DNA from: Actinomycetota bacterium
GTDB taxonomy: Bacteria > Actinomycetota > Thermoleophilia > RBG-16-64-13
Assembly: GCA_018830645.1 (NCBI GenBank)
Contig: JAHJSA010000013.1
Span: 141,918 to 205,917, forward strand
Direction: 5' to 3'
Length of the DNA stretch: 64,000 nt
Part shown: positions 7,661 through 15,907 of the stretch, in pieces
How the letters are laid out: the number at the start of each line of letters is the position of its first letter
Position numbering within the stretch: the stretch's first letter is position 1
Position numbers and translations under genes: made by a program
Notes under the pieces: model-generated
Database searches by the model: none
Told to the model about the DNA's origin: nothing
What the model saw: only the letters and a program-made list of their open reading frames with translations

Positions 7661-9004
7661 ATGGATGCACCTTCAACCCCAGACGTCGAGGCCTCTTCAG
7701 GCGACGGATCGACCTCATCCGATGGCTACACTCCGCGGCGGGTGGTCGTGGCCTACCTCATGGTCTCGACACTCTTCACCCTCGCGTCGGCGTTGATCTG
7801 GCCCATCAACTCCATCTTCCTGCTTCGCGAAGGCGGGCTGACGCTGCTCGGGGTCATGGTGGTGAATGCGGTGTTCACCTTGGGCTCGATGGTCTTCGAG
7901 GTGCCCACGGGAGTCGTCGCCGACACGGTCGGCAGGAAGGCGTCCCTGCTCATGGGGATGTTCACGCTCGTGGTCTCCACACTGCTCTACGTCGCGACCC
8001 CGCGCTGGGGCATCGGGATATGGGGGTTCATCGGCGCCAGCGTGATCCTGGGGATCGGGTTCACCTTCCAGACCGGGGCCCTCGAGGCGTGGCTCGTGGA
8101 CGCCCTCGACGCCACCGGCTGGGACTCGCCGAAGGAACGCGTGTTCGCCTGGGGTCAGATGGCATCGGGCGGGGGCATGCTGACAGGTTCGTTGTTGGGG
8201 GGCCTGCTGGCGCAGGTGGGCCTATCGATGCCCTACATAGTCAGGGCGGTCTTGCTCACCGTCGCGTTCGTCGCAGTGGCGGTGCTCATGCGCGATCTCG
8301 GCTTCCAGGCGCGTTCGCTGCGGCTCGCCACGTTCGGGGCCGAGACGCGGCGCATCTTCGACGCTGGGGTCACTTTCGGCTGGCGCAGCCCGGTGGTGCG
8401 TCCGCTGCTCTGGAGTTCGGCGGCGGCCGGGGTGTTCTTCATGTTCGCCTGGTATGCCTGGCAGCCGTACATCCTCGAACTGCTCGCCCGAGACTACGTG
8501 TGGTTGCTGGGAGTGGTGACGGCCGCCTTCTCGCTCGCCGGGATAGTGGGCAACTCGCTGGTGGGGCGCATCATGGGGAATGGCGCGGGTCGACGGGACT
8601 CCTGGAGAGTCCTGGCGTTCTGCGGATGGATGTATCTGGCGCTTTCCGTGGGTATCGCAGCCGTAGGGCTGTCCGGGGTCGCACCCGGGTTGGCGCCGGC
8701 AGGTATCGCCATCGCCCTCTGGTTGACGTTCGGATTGGTGTTCGGCATATCGGGGCCGGTGCGCATGGCTTACATCAACACCCACATCCCGTCCGCTCAG
8801 CGTGCGACGGTGCTGTCGCTCGACGCCTTCTTCGCCGATGGAGGCGGAGCCGCGGGGCAGCCCGCGCTCGGCTGGTTGTCGGAGCGGGCGACCATACCCA
8901 TCGCGTGGGTCACCGGAGCGCTGTTCCTCGTGGCCCCTCCGCTGCTCTACCGGGCGTCGGGGAAGGCGGCCGAGCGTGCGGAGAAGAGCTCACCCACCCC
9001 TTGA
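7661..9004 (+). CDS. MFS transporter
   Basis: A membrane protein of about 447 residues with roughly 12 hydrophobic segments starting near residue 30. The loop between segments 2 and 3 carries the major-facilitator motif A variant GVVADTVGRKASLLMG. The N-terminal 25 residues are Ser/Thr/Asp-rich and cytoplasmic. ATG 7661 is preferred over ATG 7652 because GGGAAG is correctly spaced for it. The substrate cannot be told; drug or metabolite efflux is most common for this shape. It converges on the pirin gene. Confidence 0.8.
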   Translation: MDAPSTPDVEASSGDGSTSSDGYTPRRVVVAYLMVSTLFTLASALIWPINSIFLLREGGLTLLGVMVVNAVFTLGSMVFEVPTGVVADTVGRKASLLMGMFTLVVSTLLYVATPRWGIGIWGFIGASVILGIGFTFQTGALEAWLVDALDATGWDSPKERVFAWGQMASGGGMLTGSLLGGLLAQVGLSMPYIVRAVLLTVAFVAVAVLMRDLGFQARSLRLATFGAETRRIFDAGVTFGWRSPVVRPLLWSSAAAGVFFMFAWYAWQPYILELLARDYVWLLGVVTAAFSLAGIVGNSLVGRIMGNGAGRRDSWRVLAFCGWMYLALSVGIAAVGLSGVAPGLAPAGIAIALWLTFGLVFGISGPVRMAYINTHIPSAQRATVLSLDAFFADGGGAAGQPALGWLSERATIPIAWVTGALFLVAPPLLYRASGKAAERAEKSSPTP

Positions 9005-9011
9005 ACTGAGC

Positions 9012-9923
9012 TCACTCGCCTCGTGGACTGAGCTCACCCCCTCGTGAACCGTGGCGGGCGAAGGTGCCGTCCCGATAGTCGCGGAAGGCCGTGCGCAACT
9101 CTTCGTCGGTGTTCATGACGATCGGGCCCTGCCACGCGATCGGCTCGTGGAGTGGGCGACCCGAGACCAGGAGGAACCGGGCCTCGCCTCCCCGCGCGAC
9201 GCCGTCGGCATCGGCGCTTCGGGCCACGACCGTGTCGCCGTCGGTGAACAGGGCCGTGGAGAGAGCGGGCACGCGTGTGCCGCCGTCTTCCTCTCCGAAG
9301 AACACGTCGCCCGACACCACGTAGGCGAACACCGTGTGGCCGGGCGTGGTGGGGTGCAACCATGCGCCGTCGCTCATGAGGGTCACGTCGAGGTACTCGG
9401 GCTCGATAACCACCTCGCGCACCGGACCCTCGACGTCTCCTACCCGACCGGCCACGATGCGCACCTTGGCCACCCCGTCTTCGACCACCGGCATGTCGCA
9501 GGCGTCCACGCCGCGATAGCGGGCATCCATCATCTTGCTGACGGCCGGGAGGTTCGCCCAGAGCTGGAAACCGCCCATGCGGCCGCTCTGCTCGCCCGCG
9601 GGCATCTCTTGGTGGATCACGCCGCTCCCGGCGGTCATCCATTGGACGTCGCCCGCGCCGATGACGCCCCGGTTGCCCATGGAGTCTCCGTGCTCGCACG
9701 AGCCCTCGATCATGTAGGTGATGGTCTCCATGCCTCGGTGCGGGTGCCAGGGGAAACCCGCCTCGTAGTCGGCCGGGGTCTCGCCACGGAAGTCGTCGAG
9801 CATGAGGAAGGGGTCGAAGCGCGGCACCTCGGCGTGGCCGAACGCCCGCCGCAGCCGCACTCCGGCGCCTTCCAGCGTGGGCCTACTCTGGAACACTTCT
9901 TCGATGTGTCGGGTAGCGGACAT
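9012..9923 (-). CDS. Pirin family protein
   Basis: A 303-residue bicupin. The metal-binding cupin shows FPWHPHRGMETITYM, MGNRGVIGAGDVQWMTAGSGVIHQEMP, with the two His of HPHRG and the HQE pair as the expected ligands. The second cupin (from about 165) lacks these ligands, as in other pirins. ATG 9923 follows GGAGAA at seven bases. Pirins are putative quercetinase-like or redox-sensing proteins; the actual substrate is unknown. The last codons overlap a 22-base imperfect tandem repeat (9005-9045) shared with the convergent MFS gene end. Confidence 0.88.
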   Translation of the reverse strand: MSATRHIEEVFQSRPTLEGAGVRLRRAFGHAEVPRFDPFLMLDDFRGETPADYEAGFPWHPHRGMETITYMIEGSCEHGDSMGNRGVIGAGDVQWMTAGSGVIHQEMPAGEQSGRMGGFQLWANLPAVSKMMDARYRGVDACDMPVVEDGVAKVRIVAGRVGDVEGPVREVVIEPEYLDVTLMSDGAWLHPTTPGHTVFAYVVSGDVFFGEEDGGTRVPALSTALFTDGDTVVARSADADGVARGGEARFLLVSGRPLHEPIAWQGPIVMNTDEELRTAFRDYRDGTFARHGSRGGELSPRGE

Positions 9924-10155
9924 GTTGTATTCTCCAATCGCCGGGGGTGGCGCAGTCAGATCGGCCAGAGTCGCGGCGTGGTGGCTTCTCCTTCGACTCG
10001 TATCTACCCTCTGTGGCACCTAGGGAAGCGCCCGCCGCGTAGCATGACGTGCTAGCATCTTGCGCAGCCCGGCGCGGGGCGCGTTGGCGATGGGGGTGCC
10101 CTGGGCTCCAATGGTCGCCGCTGAGAGGCTCGCGGCGATCGATACGGGAGGACTG

Positions 10156-10812
10156 GTGGCCGTTCCGTCGGACGAGATCTCGAGCAGACGCCCCTACACC
10201 CTCGGTGAGGAGATCGCCAACAGCGTGACCCACGGCCTCGGGCTTGGCTTGAGTGCGGCCGCGCTCGCGCTCCTGATCGTGTTCGCGGTCGATGGCGGCG
10301 GCGGTGTGAAGCTTGCGAGCGCCATCGTCTATGGCACGACTCTCGTGCTCTGTTTCATGGCCTCCACCTTGTACCACAGCTTCCCCCAACCCAAGGTGAA
10401 GCACGTCTTCAAGGTGCTCGATCACGCCGGCATCTATCTGCTGATCGCGGGCACATACACGCCGTTCATGTTGGTGGCGCTGCGCGGGCAGGGGTGGTGG
10501 ATGTTCGTGCTCGTGTGGAGCCTGGCCGTCATCGGGATCGCGACCGAGGCGTTCTGGGTCTACCGGCCCCGGTGGGTGTCTGCGGCGGCGTACCTCGGGA
10601 TGGGATGGATCGCGGTCGCTGCCCTCGGCCCTTTGCGGGACGCGCTTGCCCCGGCCGGCGTCTGGCTCCTGGCCGCGGGCGGCCTCGCGTACACGTTCGG
10701 TACGATCTTCTACGTGCTGAAGCGAGTGCCCTACATGCATGCCGTGTGGCATCTGTTCGTGCTGGGCGGCGCGGCGTGCCACTTCCTCGCTGTCGCGCTC
10801 TTCGTGTTCTGA
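10156..10812 (+). CDS. Hemolysin III family (PAQR-like) membrane protein
   Basis: A 218-residue protein with about seven transmembrane segments. Conserved features are the N-terminal EEIANSVTHGLG, STLYHS after segment 2, DHAGIYLLIAGTYTPF in segment 3, and HAVWHLFVLGGAACHF at the end; the His and Asp residues form the zinc site of the PAQR superfamily. GTG 10156 gives the usual family length and follows GGGAGG. Despite the name, these proteins are not proven toxins; most are housekeeping membrane proteins of unknown function. Confidence 0.85.
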   Translation: MAVPSDEISSRRPYTLGEEIANSVTHGLGLGLSAAALALLIVFAVDGGGGVKLASAIVYGTTLVLCFMASTLYHSFPQPKVKHVFKVLDHAGIYLLIAGTYTPFMLVALRGQGWWMFVLVWSLAVIGIATEAFWVYRPRWVSAAAYLGMGWIAVAALGPLRDALAPAGVWLLAAGGLAYTFGTIFYVLKRVPYMHAVWHLFVLGGAACHFLAVALFVF

Positions 10813-10830
10813 TGGGAACTAGCGCGAACC

Positions 10831-12291
10831 CTAGCCGAGGAACCTCCGCCTGAGCGCCGCCCGCAGGATCAGATCGGTGAGCTGGGTCTGCTCTCCGCGA
10901 TCCAGCGCCTCACGTATGCGGCGCACGATCTCGAGGTGCTCGGCATCCGGTTCCCAGGAGTAGCCGGCGTTCAGGATGGCGGCGCGCAGTTCGGGCGTCA
11001 ACAGCGGGCTCTTTGGGTCGGCATAGGTGAGGGCGTCGGCGATCTTCGCGTCGAACGAGGAGTGCACTTCTCGCACGAAAGCCAGGTCGCCCGCCTCGAG
11101 CGCTTCGAGCGCCAGAAGCTCGGGGGGTAGCCCTGCCGAGTACATCGCGCAGGTGAACGAGATGGCGCGGGGGAGGGTGACCCCCTCTATCTGGCGGGCG
11201 TAGCCGAAGAGCCCCACGTGGAGTTTACGGGCGCGCCGCGACGGCACGAACCGGGCGAGGAAGTTCACGGTGTCTGTGAGATCGAGGAGTTGACGTCGAT
11301 AGAGCTCGCTGTAGCGCTCCATGATCGGGGTGGCGCGTTCGACGTCGATGGGCACGGCCGGGCCGATCTCCCTCCGCTCCAGGTAGTCGATGGCCGGGCG
11401 CACCTCGTCGGCCGGGTAGTCGTACTTGAAGGCCGACTGGATGGTGAACGTGACGCAGCTCGGGTACTCGGCGCCCACGCGTTCGACCGTGCGGGGAGTG
11501 AGCCCGCCGCGGAAGGGGGCCGAGCCCATCCCCAGTATGGGGTGCAGGCGCACGCCGCGTCTCTCGGCGAGCCGGTCCAGATTCCACAAGGCGATCTTGT
11601 TCGAAAGTGCCGCTGTCACCAGGCCGTAGTTCATGGCGGTGTCCGAGCGGGCGAGGAACACTCGCTGGTCGGTGACGTCCTTGTCGGCCAGGTACTCCTC
11701 GACCACGTCGGCGGCGGCCAACATACTCTCCAGATCTTCGAACAGGGGGATCACCTGGATGCGCTCGGGGCGGAACTCGCCGATCCATTCGGCGATGGTG
11801 AGGTCGTCGTCGCGGAAGCGCAGGTTCTGGCGCCCGACGATGAAGTCGGCGTAGTACCGATAGATGCGGTCGATGCAGCGGGCGGAGGTCGTCATAGGGA
11901 GGATGACCTCGAAGATGGGGCTCACGTCGTCGTCGTAGAAGAGGCGTGCCGCGTCGTACGAGCGTGGGATTGACTCCAGCGTCTCGAGGAGGATCTTGGC
12001 TTCAGCCGTTTCGACGGTGGGGTTGGGCACGCGCAACGTCAGACGCACGTCTTCTCCGAGTCGGTTGTCGCGGAAGTACTGCTCGTAGTTCGTGAGCAGC
12101 TTCTTGACGACGAAGGTGTCGATCTCCTTGCCTTCGCAGTCCCACATCTGCTCGTCGCATCCGAGGTGTGAGTAGGCGTAGTAGGCCTCGCGGATCTCGT
12201 CTTCGCCGGCGAGGACCGGCGACGCCGCGAAGAAGGGCACCGAGGCGTTGTCGGGGTGCTGGGTGCTCATGCAGCGGGGGATGCTGTTCAA
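10831..12291 (-). CDS. ppcA: Phosphoenolpyruvate carboxylase, archaeal type
   Basis: A 486-residue enzyme that makes oxaloacetate from PEP and bicarbonate. It belongs to the short archaeal-type family, not the 900-residue bacterial form. Signatures are RCMSTQHPDN at the N-terminus, SHLGCDEQMWDCEGK, RVPNPTVETAEAKILLETL, GEFRPERIQVIPLFED, GMGSAPFRGGL and LHVGLFGYAR. The start is TTG 12291, preceded by GGAGGT at six bases and matching the N-terminus of archaeal relatives; ATG 12270 would remove conserved residues. It is divergent from ctaB, with a 247-base intergenic region. Confidence 0.93.
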   Translation of the reverse strand: MNSIPRCMSTQHPDNASVPFFAASPVLAGEDEIREAYYAYSHLGCDEQMWDCEGKEIDTFVVKKLLTNYEQYFRDNRLGEDVRLTLRVPNPTVETAEAKILLETLESIPRSYDAARLFYDDDVSPIFEVILPMTTSARCIDRIYRYYADFIVGRQNLRFRDDDLTIAEWIGEFRPERIQVIPLFEDLESMLAAADVVEEYLADKDVTDQRVFLARSDTAMNYGLVTAALSNKIALWNLDRLAERRGVRLHPILGMGSAPFRGGLTPRTVERVGAEYPSCVTFTIQSAFKYDYPADEVRPAIDYLERREIGPAVPIDVERATPIMERYSELYRRQLLDLTDTVNFLARFVPSRRARKLHVGLFGYARQIEGVTLPRAISFTCAMYSAGLPPELLALEALEAGDLAFVREVHSSFDAKIADALTYADPKSPLLTPELRAAILNAGYSWEPDAEHLEIVRRIREALDRGEQTQLTDLILRAALRRRFLG

Positions 12292-12452
12292 CTGACTACC
12301 TCCATGGGGTGCTCGGGGCCCGTGAGTGGATCGGAGGACAACCGCGGGCTTCGAGGGCTGCGCGATGCGAGCCTGGCCGGACGCTGTCGCCCGTGACCTT
12401 CGGCGTTACAGGGACAATAGAGCTACCGGGGTGGCGTGTCAAAGCGCGTGCC

Positions 12453-12495
12453 GTGCGTGCCGGGGGCGGTCGCTGTGCGTGCCGAGGGCGGTGCT
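12453..12495 (+). repeat. Two 21-22 base tandem repeats in the ctaB promoter region
   Basis: GTGCGTGCCGGGGGCGGTCGCT and GTGCGTGCCGAGGGCGGTGCT follow one another directly upstream of the predicted -10 element. Position suggests either an operator repeat or a replication-slippage product. Confidence 0.7.
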
Positions 12496-12500
12496 ACACT
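12495..12500 (+). promoter_or_regulatory. Predicted -10 element of the uORF-ctaB transcript
   Basis: TACACT matches the actinobacterial -10 pattern TANNNT and lies nine bases before the ATG of the short upstream frame 12510-12542. No good -35 was found. Transcription starting six to nine bases downstream would give an almost leaderless message. Confidence 0.4.
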
Positions 12501-12509
12501 TGCGGCCGC

Positions 12510-12542
12510 ATGTGGACTTTCGGACGCACGTATCCTTCATGA
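12510..12542 (+). CDS. Ten-codon upstream frame coupled to ctaB
   Basis: ATG to TGA encodes MWTFGRTYPS. Its TGA overlaps the ATG of ctaB (ATGA), and ctaB has no ribosome site of its own. The frame begins next to a predicted -10, so ribosomes loading at the 5' end of the message could translate it and then re-initiate on ctaB. It is too short to show family similarity. Confidence 0.4.
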   Translation: MWTFGRTYPS

Positions 12543-13414
12543 CCGTTCTCCGCACGTATGTCTCCCGGCTACGCGATCTCGTGTCCGCCGGTAAGCCTCG
12601 AGTCGTCCTGCTCTTCCTGTTCACCGCGTGGGCGGTATCGGTGCTGTCTTCGGGGCGCCTGTGGTCCGAGCAGACTCCGGCGACATTGGTGGGCCTCGGC
12701 CTAGCGGTGGGTGGTGCCGGCGCGCTCAACCAGTACCTCGAGCGCGACCGCGATCGGCTGATGGCCCGCACCCGGCTCCGTGCTCTCCCGCAGGACCGCT
12801 TACCCGCGTGGTCTGTGTTGGGTTCGGGTGCCGTCGCGTGCATCTCCGGCGTGGTGCTTCTTGGGGTGGCGGTGCGCCCCCTGTGCGCCGTTCTTGCCGC
12901 TGCGGGCGCCGCCTACTACCTGCTGGTGTACACGATCCTGCTCAAGCCTCACTCCCCGTGGAGCGCTGTGTCCGGCGGGCCGGCCGGTGTGTTCCCACCC
13001 CTGGTAGGCTGGGCTGCAGCGGGCGGCCCCTTCACGCTGGTCACACTCTACGTGTGCGCGCTGGTGTTCCTCTGGTCGCCCGCGCACTTCTGGGCCCTCG
13101 CCGTCGCCCACGGGGACGAGTATGCGGTGGCCGGCATCCCGACCCCGGTTTCCGCATGGGGAAAGGGGTATGCGGGGCTCCTGGTGCTCCTGTACACGGT
13201 TGCTACGGTCGCCGTGTCCTTGCTTCCGGCAGCGGGTGGACACTTCGGCGGCCTCTATCTGGGCGTTGCGGTCGCCGCAGGGGTGGCTCTCGGCGTGGCG
13301 GCCGTCCGAATGTGGCGCACCCCCGTCGCTCCGCGTGCTCGGCTCCTCCACAGAGCGAGCGGGGCGTACCTCGCTGTGATCCTCGCGGCCATGGTCGTTG
13401 ACCGCGTGGTTTGA
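12539..13414 (+). CDS. ctaB: Protoheme IX farnesyltransferase (heme O synthase)
   Basis: A 291-residue UbiA-type prenyltransferase with about eight or nine membrane segments. It adds a farnesyl group to heme B to give heme O, used by heme-copper oxidases. The first aspartate motif is NQYLERDRDRLMARTRLRALP and the second is in the loop AHGDEYAVAGIPT. KPRVVLL near the N-terminus matches the family. ATG 12539 is where similarity begins. No oxidase subunits or ctaA are nearby, so the destination of the heme is not shown here. Confidence 0.88.
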   Translation: MTVLRTYVSRLRDLVSAGKPRVVLLFLFTAWAVSVLSSGRLWSEQTPATLVGLGLAVGGAGALNQYLERDRDRLMARTRLRALPQDRLPAWSVLGSGAVACISGVVLLGVAVRPLCAVLAAAGAAYYLLVYTILLKPHSPWSAVSGGPAGVFPPLVGWAAAGGPFTLVTLYVCALVFLWSPAHFWALAVAHGDEYAVAGIPTPVSAWGKGYAGLLVLLYTVATVAVSLLPAAGGHFGGLYLGVAVAAGVALGVAAVRMWRTPVAPRARLLHRASGAYLAVILAAMVVDRVV

Positions 13415-13529
13415 GTCCAGGTACGGGGTCGGAGTCGTGCGGCGTGGTTCAAGGAATAGCTGCGGGAGGTACGTTCGCAGGATGGCGGGATGGCGCAGTA
13501 CGGCTGGTGGTCGAGGTGGAGGGCGCGCC

Positions 13530-14609
13530 GTGGCAGAAGCGATCACTCTGACGGTCGGCGGACGGGAGGTCCGTCTCGGTCACCCGGACAAGGTGCTCTT
13601 CCCCGAGCGGGGGTGGACCAAGCTCGATGTGGCCGAGCACTATGTGGCCTGCGCCGGGGGAGCCTTGCGGGGGGTCATCGGCCGCCCGACGGTGCTGAAG
13701 CGGTGGCCGAAAGGCGTCTCCGCGAAGCCCTTCTTCCAGAAGCGGGCGCCCAAACCGAAGGACGGCCCCCTGCACGAGTACGCCACGGTGCGGTTCCCGT
13801 CGGGACGTTTCGCCGATCTTCTCGTGCCTCGCCATGCGGCCGACATCATCTGGATGGCCCACCTCGACTGTCTCGACCTGAACCCCTGGCCTGTTCGCGC
13901 GGATGACGTCGACCGGCCCGACGAGCTTCGACTCGACCTCGACCCCGAGCCCGATGTGCCGTTCTCGGCGGTGCAGACGGTGGCGCTCCGCTGCCGTGAG
14001 GTGCTCGAGGAGCAAGGTCTGGTGGGGTGGCCGAAGACGTCAGGTTCCAGGGGCATCCACGTGTCGGTGCGCATCGCTCCCGACTGGCCCTTCACAGAAG
14101 TGCGCCGCGCCGCGCTGGCGCTTGCGCGGGAGGTCGAGCGACGGGAGCCGAAGCTCGCCACCAGCTCGTGGTGGAAGGAAGAGCGCCTCGGCGTCTTCAT
14201 CGACTACAACCAGAACGCGCGCGACCGCACGGTGGCGAGTGCATACAGCGTGCGCCCTACGGGGTTCGTCTCCGCCCCGTTGACCTGGGACGAAGTGCCC
14301 GACGCGGAGGTAGCCGACTTCCCACTCGACACCTTCGCACGTGATCGGTACGCGCGGGTTGGCGACCTCACGGCGGGCATCGACGATGCGGTGGGCGATC
14401 TGGGGAGTCTACTCGAACTCTCAAAGCGTGACGCCGAGGAGGGTCTGGGCGACGCTCCCTGGCCGCCCCACTTCCCAAAGCAGCCGGACGAACCCCCGCG
14501 CGTGCAGCCCTCGCGCCGTCGCGTGTTGGACGCCGGGGGCTCCGGCGTGGGCGGCGATGATGCGGGATCTAGCGCGGCCGGCGCCGGTCTGGGGGTGGTC
14601 GGGTCGTAG
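13530..14609 (+). CDS. LigD-type polymerase/primase (PrimPol) domain protein
   Basis: A 359-residue stand-alone PrimPol of the LigD polymerase family. Visible features: HPDKVLFPERGWTK at the N-terminus, FFQKRAPK, the catalytic metal-binding Asp pair in LRLDLDPEP near residue 134, GSRGIHVSVRI with the conserved His, and FIDYNQNARDRTVASAYSVR holding the third Asp. GTG 13530 follows GGAGGG at six bases. It fills short gaps with ribo- or deoxynucleotides during break or base-excision repair. It converges on an ATP-dependent ligase, an association known for PrimPol and LigC in actinobacteria. Confidence 0.88.
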   Translation: MAEAITLTVGGREVRLGHPDKVLFPERGWTKLDVAEHYVACAGGALRGVIGRPTVLKRWPKGVSAKPFFQKRAPKPKDGPLHEYATVRFPSGRFADLLVPRHAADIIWMAHLDCLDLNPWPVRADDVDRPDELRLDLDPEPDVPFSAVQTVALRCREVLEEQGLVGWPKTSGSRGIHVSVRIAPDWPFTEVRRAALALAREVERREPKLATSSWWKEERLGVFIDYNQNARDRTVASAYSVRPTGFVSAPLTWDEVPDAEVADFPLDTFARDRYARVGDLTAGIDDAVGDLGSLLELSKRDAEEGLGDAPWPPHFPKQPDEPPRVQPSRRRVLDAGGSGVGGDDAGSSAAGAGLGVVGS

Positions 14610-14656
14610 GTTGACTCGGGCGATGCACCCGCGCTGGAGGAGGTTCCGACGGCGGG

Positions 14657-15718
14657 CTACGGGACGGCCGACACCACGTCGGCGAAGCCGAAGCCGCTTG
14701 GGCGCTCGAGCTGGTCCATCGTGCAGTCGCGGGGGTCCTTGTCCGGGCGCCAGCGCTCGAGGCGGGTGGCATGACGGAAGCGGCCGCCGGTGAGTTGGTC
14801 GTAGCTCACCTCGGCGACGAGTTCCGGGGCCAGGGGTTCCCAATCCAGGTTTCGGTCGCCGGTCCAGCGGCTTTCCGCCCCCGGGCGGCGGGCGTCGGCG
14901 CCGAACGATTCTTCCGACCGCAGCTCTTCCAGGTGCGGTAGCAGCTCTTGGGCTTCGCGATCGCTGAAGCTCGAGGTGTGCCTGATGAAATGCAGCGCGC
15001 CCTGCTTGTCGTAAAGGCCGAGCAGCAGAGAACCCACCCGGTCTCCCTCGGCCTGCACGCGGTAGCCTCCGATCACCACATCGATCGTCCGCCGGTGCTT
15101 GACCTTCACCATCTCGCGCTTGCCCTCGATGTAGGGGCGGTCGAGCGCCTTTGCCACGATGCCGTCGCATCCGGCGGCTTCGAAGTCCACGAACCAGCGT
15201 CGAGCTGTTTCGACGTCTGTCGTCGATGGCGTCAGGTGCCAGGGAGCTTCGAGCTTCGCCATGAGGGTCTCAAGTCGGGCGCGTCGGTCCGCGAACGGTA
15301 GCCCGCGCAGGTCCTCGCCCTCGAGTGCGAGGAGATCGAACGCCACCAGCTGTGCCGGCGTCTCCTTGGCGAGGCGGATGATACGGCTCTCTGCCGGATG
15401 GATGCGGTTCTGCAATACGTCGAACGCGAGTACTCCGTCCCGCACCACGACAACCTCGCCGTCGACCACAGTCCCCTGGGAAAGCGCGCTGAGCGCGGGC
15501 GCGAGCTCGGGGAAGTAGCGCAGGAGAGGCTTTCCGTTGCGGCTGTCCAGGCTCGGAAGATCTCCGCTCCACGCGAGGGCTCTAAACCCGTCCCACTTCG
15601 GTTCGTAGGCCCAACCGGGTGGCGCGGGAAGCTCGGTTCGGGTAACGGCCTCCATGGGCTTGATCGGCGGGCCGAAGGGCCGGCCGGATGAGGCGGCGGG
15701 TTTGTCGTCTGCCTTCAT
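14657..15718 (-). CDS. ATP-dependent DNA ligase (LigC-like)
   Basis: A 353-residue ligase. The nucleotidyl-transfer Lys is in EPKWDGFRAL near residue 39; later motifs are DGEVVVVRDGVLAFD, AFDLLALEG, DGIVAKALDRPYIEGKREMVKVKHRR with the last catalytic Lys residues, and a C-terminal OB fold with VIGGYR and GSLLLGLYD. There is no DNA-binding N-terminal domain, as in LigC. ATG 15718 is used; an upstream extension of 36 codons lacks similarity. It probably works with the convergent PrimPol in DNA gap repair. Confidence 0.9.
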   Translation of the reverse strand: MKADDKPAASSGRPFGPPIKPMEAVTRTELPAPPGWAYEPKWDGFRALAWSGDLPSLDSRNGKPLLRYFPELAPALSALSQGTVVDGEVVVVRDGVLAFDVLQNRIHPAESRIIRLAKETPAQLVAFDLLALEGEDLRGLPFADRRARLETLMAKLEAPWHLTPSTTDVETARRWFVDFEAAGCDGIVAKALDRPYIEGKREMVKVKHRRTIDVVIGGYRVQAEGDRVGSLLLGLYDKQGALHFIRHTSSFSDREAQELLPHLEELRSEESFGADARRPGAESRWTGDRNLDWEPLAPELVAEVSYDQLTGGRFRHATRLERWRPDKDPRDCTMDQLERPSGFGFADVVSAVP

Positions 15719-15907
15719 GGTTCCGACATGGTGCCCCGGAATCGATTCTTCCAGTCGAGCGGAGCGCGCGGCGGAACAGGTAACGGCGGGTTGAGGAGGC
15801 TTGCGTCGGGCTCCGTGCGGGCACATAGCCGGCGTAGGGGCGTGGCGCCCAAGGATCGAGCCGATGAGGATCGATGCGTGAAGACAGAGCCTAGGACGAT
15901 AGGACGC

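Noticed and set aside
9005..9045. Tandem repeat at the MFS/pirin gene ends as a regulatory site
   Set aside because: It lies in the convergent gene ends, encodes part of the pirin C-terminus, and has no hairpin with a U tract; probably simple slippage.
10156..10812. Haemolysin or virulence factor
   Set aside because: The family name is historical; the sequence is a PAQR-like seven-helix membrane protein with no sign of secretion.
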